64,000 nt of DNA from Acorus gramineus (Eukaryota > Streptophyta > Magnoliopsida > Acorales > Acoraceae), in contig CM060849.1 in the NCBI GenBank assembly GCA_030737835.1, positions 10,500,268 to 10,564,267 on the forward strand, written 5' to 3'. Below, in pieces: positions 23,741 through 35,199 of the stretch; position 1 is the stretch's first letter, and the number at the start of each line of letters is the position of its first letter. The notes below the pieces were generated by a model. It was not told where the DNA came from and ran no database searches. It saw only the letters and a list, made by a program, of their open reading frames with translations. The translations under genes were made by a program, and so were the position numbers.

Positions 23741-24194
23741 ATGCCTCCCGTAAACCAAATTTGCTTTTCACACCCAGCCTTGCTACATCTTTTTTGAAGA
23801 CTTGTCCACCAAGTGGTTTTATGAAAATATCTGCCATTTGTTCTTCAGTTTTGCAATACTCCACATGAATAATTTCTTCTTTGACAAGCTCCCTTAGAAA
23901 ATGATATCGAATCCGAATATGCTTTGTTCACCCATGGAACAAGATCCTTGGCCACTGAAGTAGTAGAACTATTGTCACAAAAATTCTTTTGGCAACCTCC
24001 CAATGACTTGAATATGTTTTTTCCATGAATCTACTCACCATACTCACTGCATACATAATATCTGGCCTTGTAGCAGTTAAATACATTAAGTTTCCAATCA
24101 AGCTTTGGAACATGGTGGAATTAACAAGCTTTCCTTCACCATCTTTCCTTAATTTCACACTTGTAATGCATGGAGATGACACCGGATTTTGCAT
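23741..24194 (-). pseudogene. Copia RNase H region with internal deletion
   Basis: The frame reads LIGNLMYLTATRPDIMYAV and SHWEVAKRIF, then jumps at about 23970-23985 to CDNSSTT in another frame, followed by VEYCKTE-like remains near 23850. About 85 residues usual for the family, including the TDSDWAG and STAEAEY catalytic stretches, are missing. The join lies at an ATTTTT run, consistent with deletion between short direct repeats. Confidence 0.8.
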
Positions 24195-25365
24195 TTTCCA
24201 TCTTGAACTTCTTCAGAATTTCCTTTGCATAACTCTTTTGAGAAATAAAAATGCCTTTTTTGGATTGAAGAATTTCAATGCCAAGAAAATGATGTAGCTC
24301 CCCCAAATCTGTCATCCCAAATTCTTTTTTCATAGAGAGCTTAAAGGCATTTAGCATTTCTAATTATTTCAGCTAAAAATGAGATCATCAACATAAAGAC
24401 TTACAACCATGAAGCCTCCATGTGAATCTTCTTTGATGTAGAGAATATGCTCATAAGGACATTTTTGAAAACCATTCTTCTCAAAATAAGAATTGATGCG
24501 GCTATACCAAGCTCTTGGGGATTTTTTCAGCCCATATAGAGCTCTCTTCAACTTGTAAACTTTTTGTTCTTCATTTTTCTTTATGAAACCTGGAGGTTGT
24601 TCAAGATACACCTCTTCAAGAACGCCACTCAAGAATGCTGATTTGACATCCATTTGAAATATTTTCCAACTATTTTGTGCTGCAAGAGACAATCAAGCGA
24701 ACGGTGTCAAGCCTTGACATTGGAGCAAATACTTCGGTATAATCTTCACCTTCTTTTTGTTTGTACCCCTTTGCCACGAGCCTCGCTTTGAGCTTGTTGA
24801 TGGAGCCATCCAGATTCATCTTTGTTTTATACACCCATTTCACACCAACGGGTTCCTTGTGAGGTGGAAGATCTGTAAGCTCCCATGTATCATTCCTCTC
24901 AATAGCCTTTATCTCTTCTTTCATGGCTTGCACCCACTCCCCCTCTTTAGATGCATCATCAAAAGAGATTGGATCTTCACCTGCAAAGAAAGCAAAGAAA
25001 GCAGCATCACCATGATCAATTTGTTCGGTGGAGTCATATATTTCTTGGAGACTCCTCATCTTTCTTCGAGAAGGACTTGGAGATGAGTCTTCACTAGATG
25101 GGGATGAAGGAGAAGATGAAACGCTTGAAGATGGAGAACCAATGTCTTCTTCACCAACAATAGGAATATTTGCTGCATCATTCTTCTCATCATCGAATGA
25201 ACAATTTTCATCAAATTGAACATCACGGCTGATCATGATCTTCTTCATTTTCAGATTGTAAAGTTTGTAGGCTTTGCTCCTCTCACTGTATCCAATGAAG
25301 ATACACTTCTCTGATTGGTCATCAAGCTTGCTCCTCATCGCGTCTGGAATATGTGCATAAGCCAC
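24136..25365 (-). pseudogene. Copia reverse transcriptase, broken into frames
   Basis: The domain begins [20 protein letters not shown] and continues to [14 protein letters not shown], shifts frame near 24690, then reads KIFQMDVKSAFLSG, YLEQPPGF, LKRALYGLKKSPRAWY and SLYVDDLIFS, followed by a stop near 24367. A further segment has LGELHHFLGIEI and SQKSYAKEILKKF. The catalytic aspartates in MDVKSAFL and YVDD are intact, but the frameshift and stop disable the polyprotein. The upstream linker ([26 protein letters not shown]) belongs to the integrase C-terminal region. Confidence 0.9.
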
Positions 25366-25410
25366 ACTCCCAAAGATTTTTAAGTGATGAATACTTGGCT
25401 TTGTTCCATA

Positions 25411-26148
25411 TCATGCTTCATGAGGAGTGATGTCCTTCAAGCTTTTTGTTGGAGATCGATTGATTAAATAAACGACACATGAAACTGCTTCAGCCCATAA
25501 ATTTTGTTGCACCTTCTTTCTTTTTAACATGCACCTTGCCATCTCCATAATTGTTTGATTTTTCCTTTCACTCACACCATTTTGTTGCGGTGTGTGACGA
25601 ACTGTTAATTCATGCCGCATTCCATGATCTCTGCAAAACTTTTCAAACTCCCTGGAGAGGTATTCACCACCTCGATCAGTCCTTAGAGTTTTAATGGAAA
25701 GGCTAGAATATTTTTCAACTTCAGCTTTGAAATCTTTAAAGGCTTGAAATGCTTCAAAAAAATTTTTAAGAAAGTAAACCCAAACTTTTCTTGAAAAATC
25801 GTCAATGAATGATATAAAATATCTGTTACCTCCAACAGATGTAGTCGACATTGGACCGCAAAGATCCGAATGAATAGGCTCCAATGGCCTCTTTGCTTGC
25901 CATGAGGATTGAGAAGGAAATGGAAGCCTATGTTGCTTCCCAAGTTGACAATATTCACAGATTTCATCAACAGTGTGAATTTGAGGCAGCCCTTTGACCA
26001 TCTTTTTTGTTGATAGAAGCTTCAAACTTGCATAATTTATATGGCCAAATCTATCATGCCATAACTTGGAATTCCCATGATCAATGGAAGAAATGAAAGA
26101 CATATTTGTCATTTGAAGCCTGAGAAGAAATAGATTATTTGAAGTCAC
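25411..26148 (-). pseudogene. Copia integrase, catalytic core largely intact
   Basis: The zinc-binding HHCC module is visible (LWHDRFGHINYASL, then CEYCQLGKQ). The DDE core has HSDLCGPM, FIDDFSRKVWVYF and TDRGGEYLSREFEKFC, followed by TPQQNGVSERKN. An in-frame TGA replaces the expected Trp in the TPHEA-W-YGTK motif at the downstream edge. The sequence just upstream needs a frameshift near 26190 to connect with the protease segment. Confidence 0.9.
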
Positions 26149-26306
26149 CCAACCTTTGCAATAAGTTGATTCTCCCTTGATAAGAAGCAGGTATTATCAC
26201 GAAAATGAATATCATACCCCTTTTTCAGGAGGTGAGCAATACTAAGAAGATTGCTCTTCAAGCCAGGGACATAATAAACTTCAGACATCTTTGCAATTCG
26301 GCCTGA

Positions 26307-26864
26307 TTATGTTTTGAAAGAGATGTCACCAACTCCTTCAATTTTATAAGTTGTAGCATCGCCGATTTTAACTTGTCCATGATCAGTTTTAGACAAGGAA
26401 GAGAAGAAATTTATGTTACCGGTCATGTGCTTGCTAGCGCCGCTGTCGAGATACCATAGATCATCCACATGATGACCATGACATGCAAGCAATAAAGTTT
26501 TTTCAAGATCATCTTTTTCAGCACTGCTTTCATGCACATAGCCAACCCCTTTTTGTTGGTCTTTGTACCAACATTCACTGCTTTTGTCACCTGGTTTGTG
26601 ATAATTGTAGCATTGAAAGTAGCCACGACCTCTTCCTCTTTGAAAACCACATCCTTTGCCTCTGTGAGAAAAATTAGAGTGCTGATTTTCTTCACTTTCA
26701 TTTGAGTAATTTTCATGGCTCGAGCGAGCCCTTCCTCTTCCACGAAAATTGGAACTCCTTCCTCTTCCATGGCCACGGTAAGCACCACAGCCTCCCGTCG
26801 ATGTAACTTGGGACTTGATCAGGTTGAGAAAGAGAAGGCTTCCTCGAATTAATTCTGACTTCAT
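26307..26864 (-). pseudogene. Copia gag C-terminus and protease
   Basis: A glycine/arginine-rich stretch (RGHGRGRSSNFRGRGR) precedes a damaged zinc knuckle: CYNYHKPGDKSSEC has Tyr for the second Cys and Asp for the His of the usual CX2CX4HX4C. Further on, LDSGASKHMTG is the aspartic protease active site. A frameshift near 26815 separates this from upstream gag. Confidence 0.85.
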
Positions 26865-27456
26865 GAGCCTTTAGTGTGCCCTGCAGATCTTCTAAAGAGA
26901 GAGTGGAGAGATCTTTTGACTCTTCAACAGAAACCACAACATAATCAAATTTTGGTGGTAAACTACGAAGAATTTTTTCAACAACTCTTGCATCTTCTAA
27001 AACCTCACCATTAGAATTCATTTGATTTACAATGGATGCAACTTTTGTAAAATAATCTCCGATGCTTTCATTATCCTTCATTTCTAGTTTTTCAAACTCC
27101 GATCTCAAAGTTTGAAGGCGTACCTTTTTCACTTTTTGTTCACCTTTATAGGCGGTTTGAATTATCTCCCAAGCTTGCTTTGAACTCCCAGCTTTGGCAA
27201 TTCTTTCGTACACTGGCATCTCCACTGTTTGATAAATTTGAAACAACGCTTTGTTATCCTTCCTTCGATTGTCCTTCAAGGTATTTTTCTGGGCTTGTGT
27301 AAGCCCCTCTTCACTTTCCGGTTCATCATAACCTTCTTCAACAATGTTCCACAACTCCAATGATTTTAGCAACACCTTTACATTGTTGCTCCAATAATCA
27401 TAATGTTCTCCATTGAAACGCTGAATAAGAGACACCACATTGTTTACTTTCGCCAT
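26713..27456 (-). pseudogene. Copia gag N-terminus (UBN2-type)
   Basis: The frame opens with MAKVNNVVSLIQRFNG, 37 bases after the LTR, and keeps a full gag-like region: YDYWSNNVKVLLKSLELW, SSKQAWEIIQTAY, LRSEFEKLEMKDNES and VEKILRSLPPKFDYVV. It then leaves the correct frame near 26815. By family knowledge this would form the retroelement particle. Confidence 0.9.
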
Positions 27457-27477
27457 TTTGGAAAAAACCCAAAACTA

Positions 27478-27489
27478 GCTCTGAAACCA
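27478..27489 (-). other. Copia primer binding site (initiator Met-tRNA type)
   Basis: On the minus strand this reads TGGTTTCAGAGC, three bases inside the 5' LTR. It differs by one base from TGGTATCAGAGC, the site complementary to the plant initiator Met tRNA that primes many Copia elements. Confidence 0.85.
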
Positions 27490-27492
27490 CTT

Positions 27493-27818
27493 TGATGCTG
27501 TTCTTACAAAAATAAAGCAGAGAAACAGAGAGCAAGCAAGATAGATAAATTATTTCTATCAAATATAGAGGAACTTTATTTTTTTATATCAGCCTGTTTT
27601 TTAATCTCCACTACACGGATGGCTTCTTATAGCCATTACAAGGTAACACTGAATAAGACTTTTAAACTCCCGGCCCCATACAAAGTTTATTCTTTCAATA
27701 CATTAAATGATATAAATGCAAAGTACATTCCAAGGTGATGTTTGATTTTTCCATAGAGAGATTTGATGATTCTTTATTCTCCACAGCAATGAATACAAAT
27801 TGGTTTAATTTCCCAACA
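27493..27818 (-). repeat. 5' LTR of the Copia element
   Basis: 326 bp, bounded by TG and CA and nearly identical to 23420-23740. As the upstream LTR for a minus-strand element it would hold the promoter. Confidence 0.9.
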
Positions 27819-28030
27819 TTCTCCTCTCGATTTTATCAGTTCTTATATTCTGGAATCTAATCAAGGAGGACCTGAGAAATGTAGTTAACCTTTTCTTTTA
27901 GCATGGGAAGCTCCTTCGCCAAGTTAGCCATTTTTTCATCGCGTTAATCCTGAAATCTTCGCAGGCTGATTCCCTCGACCAATATAGGCCCATATCTTTA
28001 TGTAATTCATTCTACAAAATCAATATAATT

Positions 28031-29064
28031 ATTTCACTACAAAGAACCATGGCTACAAGTTCATTGAGAACAAAAGGAGGAGGTTCAAAGAATTGTGACA
28101 CACCAATAAACTTCCTAGAATATTAATATGATCTAGTAGAAGGATTTGACAAAGAGTTGCAAAACATTGAACGAGAAAAAAACAAAAAAAGATTATTATT
28201 AAATATTAATATTCTATCTACTACACTTATGAGGTAAAACTCTTTTATTATTGAACACGATTTTCACCGAATCCCAATTTAGTGGTTTTAAGTTATCACA
28301 AAAATTGTGGCATTATTTGGATTTGTATATGGTGAAGACTAAATGTGTGTTTGGGAACATAGTTTGACTATAAGATATCATACTTTGTTGTTTTTAAAAT
28401 TTGATTTGCATGGAGCTTTTTTTTTTTTTTGAAAAGCTGTTTTGAAATGACATTTATAATTAAAAAATTGAGTCACACCTTTTAATTATCATTCAAAATT
28501 TTAAATATTTGATAATGTTTTTACAGTTTTTGATTTCCTACAAAAGTAGAATCACAATGATAACCAATTAAGTCACAATAATGAAACATATGTGATGCAA
28601 AAGTGTTAGGTGTGTATCTCCTCCTGATGTGGTAGATAGAATAAAACCAAGTCAAGAAAGGTCCAGTCGTGATTATTTGAAATTAAATAAGAAAAAACAC
28701 AAACAAACTTGGACTATAGATGGTAACACATTACACATCAATTGTATATGCCGTTATTCCTATAATGGTTTCACAAACAAACTTGGGATCACTATTCTTT
28801 CATGTGAGGGGAATAATGGTTTGAGTGTGGACCACAAAATTAGTGATTTGGACCTGCCACTTCACGAGATGAGGAGGATTGTGAAGGTGGATTTTTTAAA
28901 AAAAATTTATTTTGGGAGGCTATATATGTTAGGTGGGAAGAGGTTTAGTCATCCATATAATATATATATTTTAAAGTGATCTAAGATATGATTCACAAAT
29001 GTGGCTGATGATTGTCTTGATCACGTTGATTGTCTCCCTTTCAACAAATTTTAAGGCGTCCACC
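28031..29064. other. Intergenic DNA, nothing recognised
   Basis: A 116-codon plus-strand frame (28629-28979) is open but shows no family motif, no intron signals and no clear codon bias. I do not call it a gene. Confidence 0.35.
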
Positions 29065-31100
29065 ACTTCTCTCTTTTTTTCTTTTTTTTGAGAAGCAGTA
29101 GTCTATTTACATTACTCACAAAGAAGGTTACAAATGGGCTGAAAGTAGATAAGAAGATGATGAAGACAACAAAGAGATAGATGTTGTTGGCCCCGACTAA
29201 GTGTCGACCCCAATCTTGCAAGAGATGCATTGCGTCCTCCCATGAATTTTTTATATAGAATGTGTGTCCCTTGAATATCATGTCGTTTCGTGTCAATCAA
29301 ATCGCCCAGAGAACTGCTGGAATGATAATGTTACAGAATCTGTGCTGCCTACGGATGACCCCTTGTCTTAGGACAATCAGCATTGCCTCCTGCAGCTCTT
29401 GAAGATTTTGTGCACTGAGCTGGATCCCTGTCGCTACGTCGAGGATCTCCCAAAATCTACTCACATGCGAACACCAGAACATCAAATATTCCACCGTTTC
29501 ACGCCCGGCGCGGCATAAAATGCACTCGGTAGGTTCATCCAGTCTCCATCTAACGCGGTAAACCTTAGTGAGTAGCTGGCCTTGAAGAGTGAGCTATAGA
29601 GAAACTTTGATCTTGTAAGGAATTTTCCATTTCCAAAACCACAGCGTGCAAACTGCCGTCCTCGGGTTGCCCTCGTGCGCTTTCTCCCACAATTGATAAC
29701 CTGCTTTGATGGAGTATCCCTGCTGAGGATAGACATATATTCCACGCGAGCATGTCTTCATTCGCGTGGGAAGGTCCTTGGATTGGGAGACCATGAATCA
29801 AAGTCGCCAATTCTACAACTTGGGAGTCATAGGTGATGCGTCGTAGGTGCAGCTGCCATTCCCTATCCTCTCCCACATTGTGCCAGACTTCCCTCACGAG
29901 TTCCTCCTTTGCTGCGGCTGCCAAAAACAAGTGCGGCACTTGGTGACAGAACGGGGCCTCCCCACACCAGCGGTCCAACCAGAAATGAATGCGGTCACTC
30001 CAATCAAGTGTCCAAACCAGCTCATCACACGCAAAATTCACCTCCCAACGGGAACCATATATCCTTTACATAAGAATGACATGTTTGTAGAAATACCAGG
30101 GAACTGGTGGAAATCACCCCTCCCCCATACCTTTCACGAGTGACCCGTGCCCACAGCAAGTTGGCGTTCGAAGCCCATTTCCAGAGCCATTTGGAGAGGA
30201 GCGCACGATTCATCGTGTTGAGGTCGAGGATCCCCAAACCACCCTTTTTCCCTTGGGTGACATAACTGTTCCCATTTCACCAAGCACGAACTATGTGACT
30301 CCCTATTTGCTCCATTCCAGAAGAATCAGCATTTGAGAGCTTCCAACCTCTTGAGTACATCCTTCGGTATGCTAAACGTTGACAAATAGAACAACAGGAG
30401 GTTGAAAATGATCTCCTAGAGGAGCGTGAGTCCCTCCCCCCCCCCCCCCCATACTCAAAGTTCGATTTTGCCACCCTTCCAATCTTTTTTGAATGCGTTT
30501 GATCAACGGGTCCCAGTCCTTCCTCAAAAGTTTTTCACCAGCAACAAACCGAGGTGTGTTGTCGGCAGGCATTATTGTTGACACCCCAAAAAACTTGCCA
30601 ATTCATGAGCCCGATGAGGTGGAACGTTGACTGTGATCAAGGAGCTTTTTGACCAATTTATATGGAGTCCACAGACTAGCGCGTAACAATGACAGATAAA
30701 ATGGATGCCCCCATCACTTTCATTGTCGGCGCAGCGAAGACCATCATGTCATCCGCGTATTGAAGGTGAGTGATTTACTGCACATTCTACTAAGGTCATT
30801 TTGCTACTAGGGTGAGAGGAGACATGGGATCCCCTTGTCTCAATCCTATGTTAACTGGGAAGAACGTGTAGGTTTCACCATTGATCGAGCTTCAGAATGG
30901 CACCAGTTCGATTGTCTTTGTGGAGACTTGATATAATTTCCTGTGTGATGGCATATCCCTCTTAAAGACTCATGTCCAATAGAAATGCAGATTGAGACTC
31001 TTCGACAAGCACAACACAAATATGCTTCAAGCGCTTGACCATCACCTTGACTTTGCATGGAAATGTGAAAACAACTCCTTAAATAAGCCCTCGTTTTGAG
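29065..31100 (-). mobile_element. 5'-truncated LINE, ORF2 remnants with poly(A) at the left
   Basis: Read on the minus strand, it starts within the reverse transcriptase (VKRLKHICVVLVEESQSAF, then LQYADDMMVFAAPT with the LINE-type ADD motif near 30745-30785). It passes KRIQKRLEGWQNRTLS and LNTMNRALLSKWLWKWA, then VWTLDWSDRIHFWLDRWCG. It ends with the zinc-binding tail ECILCRAGRETVEYL. A T-rich run at 29070-29090 is the poly(A) tail. Several stops and frameshifts make it dead. Confidence 0.85.
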
Positions 31101-32291
31101 TAAAGAATAAGGGAAGAATAAATTCTGACAGGACAGAATAGAAAGAAAAAAAATCATCATTTATTTTTGAATAAGTTAATATAAAATCTAGTAGTAATCA
31201 CCGAGAATGGTTGAAATAAAATATCTATTCTTTGTATCTCTCAATAAAATATAAAAATAAAAATAATGATGATAGAATAAAAAATATGCAATACTACCCG
31301 ATATTTATCTGTCCGAGTATATCCTAGATAAAGCTATGTGGCACCCCAGGTGAGAGATAGTTGAGAATTTATGAGAAGGAAAATCATAACTACGAACTAT
31401 GACCGACTCATCAATGTAGCTATATATCAGTCTCTATGTGGAATGCAACATAATTTTATATAGAGATATTGATATTCTGAGATAGTAGCATGATGATTTT
31501 CATGTGTATATATTTTTCTTATACCATCGTTATTGTCTTTAGTGTTTTTTTTTTTTATCTATATAAGACATGGACAAATTATTCAAGCGCCTGATTCCCT
31601 GAAATCACCATTGGGGATTATATTATTTTTTTTATCTAAATAGAGCTATCAGGTTTTATCTATTCTAAACAAATATATTTTTCTGGCTATTACTCTACTA
31701 TTGTTGTCCTTTGAGATATGAGTAACATAAATTAGAAAAATCTTAAACATAGTCTTGTTTACAGCTCCGCACGCAGTCGCATACGTTAATCTTTTTTACA
31801 ATAATATACCTAATATACCTCATTCAATAAGATATTTATTTTTGTAAAAAAATAAAATATATACCCCCAACAAATTATATGCATATTATTTATAGAATAC
31901 GTGAATTATTTGAATGAGACATGAGATTATGGGCATAATTGTAAAAGGACCGCGTGTAACCACGTGCCTTTATGGTGACGTGAAGGCGTGAAGCCAGTTA
32001 ATGGATTGGGCTACAGACAATTGGACCAGCCTGATGGGATGGCCCACTTATATAAGTAGTCGGCATGTTTCTATGTGCTTATGATACGACTTATTAAGCT
32101 TATATTAGGATTGCTAACATTAATGTCATTACTGAAATCAAGAGAATTCCCTTCACTTAGCTCCATTGCATGCATGAGCACCATGCACAAATTCTTCATT
32201 CTACACATATCTTTTGTTGCAGGGATGCCAAAAAAAAAAAAAAAAAATACAATTTACACATATAGCATTATCACTTTATATGGTCAGTGAA
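31101..32291. other. Intergenic DNA, nothing recognised
   Basis: AT-rich with short chance frames. No gene, RNA or transposon boundary was recognised. Confidence 0.4.
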
Positions 32292-32378
32292 TTTTTTTTT
32301 GAAAATTGATGTCCTTCAGTTTGATTCCCCGACCTCCTTTACAAAGATAGGGTGTTAGCCGACTTAACTAAAGTTTGA
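32292..32378 (-). mobile_element. Very short tRNA-like SINE, copy 1
   Basis: On the minus strand: TTTAGTTAAGTCGGCTAACA resembles a tRNA A box, then GAGGTCGGGGAATCAAAC resembles a B box, ending in an A-run (T-run 32292-32300 on plus). The order and spacing match the element at 32872-32961. Confidence 0.5.
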
Positions 32379-32871
32379 TTCATATAATTTGTGAAATTTT
32401 GATAACCCACTTTTCATGACCTTGAACATACAAGTGCTTGCTTTGAAGCCATACTCGTTCTCTTTCTTTGAAAAATTACGTATGTAATCTTCTATTTCTG
32501 TGACACTTCAAACAAATTTTTTCTTTCACGGAATCTATCAAACTAATTTCCTGGGAACGAGGAATTCTTTTTCCTGATTAGAGTAACCAAATTGATCCTT
32601 GTTGTTTTTACATATATATAGCCAAAACTAGACTAATGAACAATGCGGGAGATGATCAATTTTACTCTTATAAATTGAATGTTATGAATTGTTTCGTACG
32701 TATGATATTGAATATGTCTTAATTTTATTTCTATTTCTAACCAAATTCAAATAAAGACATACATGTTGACTAAAATTAGGATTGATTTGAACAATATCCA
32801 TGTGAGAAACATATAATTGTAACATAATGTTTTAATGAAATTTAGCTAAATAACATTATTGAAAGAAGCGA
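32379..32871. other. Intergenic DNA between the two short SINEs
   Basis: AT-rich; nothing recognised. Confidence 0.4.
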
Positions 32872-32961
32872 ACCAAGCTTTGGTTAAGTTGGTAAGCACC
32901 TCTTACATCTGTAAAAGAGGTCAAATAATCAAATCATAGAAAAACGGTTGTTAAAAAAAAA
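32872..32961 (+). mobile_element. Very short tRNA-like SINE, copy 2
   Basis: GCTTTGGTTAAGTTGGTAAG (A-box-like), then GAGGTCAAATAATCAAATC (B-box-like), then an A-run at 32953-32961. It is about 90 bp in total and matches copy 1 through most of its length. Confidence 0.5.
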
Positions 32962-33507
32962 CATTATTGAAAAAAAGAAATGCACGGGGCTGATTCAAAT
33001 ACTACATGAAAAAAATAATTTAGATAGACTGACCTTTCCATGAGGAAATTAAACAAATATCTTGGGCACTGAAGCTAATGAAGCATTGCTTGTGAATCTA
33101 TCTAAATCAAGTGTTAAAGCAAAGAACATTCTCATGTTCAATCTCCACATATTTGATTTTTTGAAATTATATTTATCATGTAAAACATGTAATTTCGTAA
33201 GGAAAATGAAATATATATATATATTTCTAATAAATATTATATGCATATACTTTGAAATAAGACTGCCTGCAAGACTGCGCATAAAGACTATGTAACAATA
33301 TCATGAAAAAAGAGTAGCAAAGACATAGGGTGCTTTCTTTCTTCACTCAAGATGCTCATGGCCACCCATCACAATTCACAAGGCCTCTAAAAAGCTTTAA
33401 AGACAGGCAATGCTTTGAGTTGGAAAGAAGAGGGGGGAGTATGCTCCTACCCCCACCTTGTCTAGATCTCCACTTCACCATGACATTAATCCCATCATCA
33501 GTAACAG
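32962..33507. other. Intergenic DNA, nothing recognised
   Basis: The 77-codon frames on both strands near 33050-33295 overlap antisense and look like chance. A 60-codon frame at 33330-33512 has no known motif. Confidence 0.35.
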
Positions 33508-34094
33508 TCTAGAGGTGTAAAACGGGCGCTAGACAATCGGGCTAACGGGCCGGGCCGGCCCGGCCTGGACCGTTTCATGTGACGGCACGGCACGGGTCGC
33601 AGGGGGTCGGCTCAGCACGGCTCTCCGTGCCAGCCCGGCGGGTCACCGTGCCGTGCCGTGCTAGCCCGACGGGCCAAACGGGCCAGGCCCATTGACGGGC
33701 CAACGGGCCAGGTCATTAAAATGTCCATTTTTTTTAAATTTTTAAAGTTTAATATTTAATTTCAGGTTTAATTTACTAGTTCCTTTAAATTAAAAAATAA
33801 AAAAAATAAACATAAGTCACTTATAAAAATTAAAAACTAAAAAGAATTAAGAATACAAATATTTATTTTATTGAATATTGAATAAAACTAGTCGATTGGG
33901 ACGGGCCAACCCCCGGCCCGTTGGCCCGTCCCAACGACTAGTTTACTAGCCGTTGGTGGAGGTGGGGCCCGTGGCACAAACCGTGCCGCGGGCCTAGCGG
34001 GCCGTGTCGGAAACGGCACGCGGGCCGAGGGTCAGGCCCAGCCCGTGTCGCCACCCAAATGGGTCTGGCCGGGCCGTCCCGTTTGACACCTCTA
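33508..34094. mobile_element. hAT-like non-autonomous element rich in CGGGCC motifs
   Basis: The ends are TAGAGGTGTAAAACGGG on the left and the complement of TAGAGGTGTCAAACGGG on the right. The flanks AGTAACAG (33500-33507) and AGTAACAC (34095-34102) form an 8-bp duplication with one mismatch, leaving two extra bases on the left. Both arms are packed with GGGCC, ACGGGCC and GCACGG words around an AT-rich core. No transposase gene. Confidence 0.75.
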
Positions 34095-34102
34095 AGTAAC
34101 AC

Positions 34103-35190
34103 CAACTACATTGTTCCTTTGTCAAAAGTTTCAACCATCCAACCACATCTGCAATGGCCATTATTCACACCAGGTCCAACATTTAACACTTATCTAAGAT
34201 GACACAGAAAAGAATCAAACATCACACATGATCTCGGCACTGTTGATATCAATTGATTCACTATTAGATTCTGATTGTACCCATTCAAATAAATTTAGAG
34301 ACACCACCTGTCAATGTTGGACCCTACTTCAATTTAGTTTTATCCCAACTGCCACCAGCCCATTTGAATTTTGTGTGCATTGAGTTCAAAAATTCCTAAA
34401 TCACAAGGAAAATTGATTTCATTGAGTTAATCAACAAATAAAAAATCTAACAAATTGATAACACCAAATCTTCAATTATAGTAATACAAAACAAAAAAAC
34501 AAAAATATCTTGTAAAAATTAATCTCATGTAGCTTCACCTATGCTGTTTGATGGTCGATTTGGTTAGCTTGGAATGCTGTGATCTTCAAAGGGAAAAGGC
34601 TTCTGTTGAAAACATTTTAAAAAAGACTACTTAGCTTCATTAAAGATTGAAGAGTTTTTTGCATTTCTTAGCAACTCTCTTAGAGTTACCAATATTTAAT
34701 AAAATTTTTTGGCTATTCCCACCTTCAAGTATATATAAAAAAAAAAAGCAACCCGAATAACCTTGTAAATAATGTGTGCATGGAATTTGCAAAAATTGAT
34801 TGAGTGAATAAATTATTTGACTTGTGGATGTCTGGAACCACAGCTTATTTAAAGTTCCACAATGTACTTTATGCAGTAAGAAGTATAGCCATAGCCCCTA
34901 GTTGTTTACCATGGACGAACAAGCAATATACATATCAAAGTGAAAGTTGAGGGCAGATGACCACTTATTTTTCCTTTACATGTCAAGTCCTGAATGATAC
35001 ACTCACTGATGTCAAGAATACCCAGGGTGTGTTTGAAAACACGTTTTGGTGAATTTTTTTTATGATTAACTGGAAAGTTAAACTCAGTTTTCCATCAATT
35101 ATAACTCGTGTTTCAAAACATTGGCTTAGTCATTTATTGATTTACAAAATAGGATTAACTACTAATTCACACCAACACAAATCTTGAGCA
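34103..35190. other. Intergenic DNA; small palindrome near 35030-35125
   Basis: GTGTGTTTGAAAACACG near 35028 is mirrored loosely by CGTGTTTCAAAACA near 35107, perhaps a worn MITE. No gene recognised. Confidence 0.35.
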
Positions 35191-35199
35191 AAATATATT

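Larger units (their letters stand above)
23420..27818 (-). mobile_element. Complete but defective Copia LTR retrotransposon, inserted in a LINE
   Basis: The element has two LTRs, a primer binding site, gag and pol remnants in Copia order (gag, protease, integrase, reverse transcriptase, RNase H), and flanking TTCTT (23415-23419) and TTCTC (27819-27823), a 5-bp duplication with one mismatch. At 4.4 kb it is near the usual length for the group. The LTRs differ by about nine substitutions and one 5-base gap over 320 bp. Coding parts carry several frameshifts, in-frame stops and an RNase H deletion, so it cannot move on its own. Confidence 0.95.
22700..28030 (+). pseudogene. LINE ORF2 relic interrupted by the Copia element
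   Basis: Left part 22700-23419 (plus strand): SHPSFFDLVQKA, then FVKKL, then KKVFGQFQHNLQ, then in another frame VGDSNTKFFYNVIKSRLATN and QIV-FYSDLLNRDD. These are the linker regions between endonuclease and reverse transcriptase of plant L1-type LINEs. Right part 27819-28030: FFIALILKSSQADSLDQYRPISLCNSFYKI in segments, the start of the reverse transcriptase domain (normally ALIPK and YRPISLCN). The two parts join in order once the 4.4-kb Copia insertion is removed. Stops and frameshifts make it inactive. No 3' end was found beyond about 28030. Confidence 0.75.

Noticed and set aside
24757..25219. Plus-strand frames opposite the Copia reverse transcriptase
   Set aside because: Antisense shadows of the retroelement coding region.
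28629..28979. 116-codon plus-strand frame
   Set aside because: No recognised family, no promoter or intron signals, base composition like its surroundings.
32872..32961. Functional tRNA gene
   Set aside because: A- and B-box-like words are present but the sequence cannot fold as a tRNA and ends in an A-run, so a SINE is the better reading.
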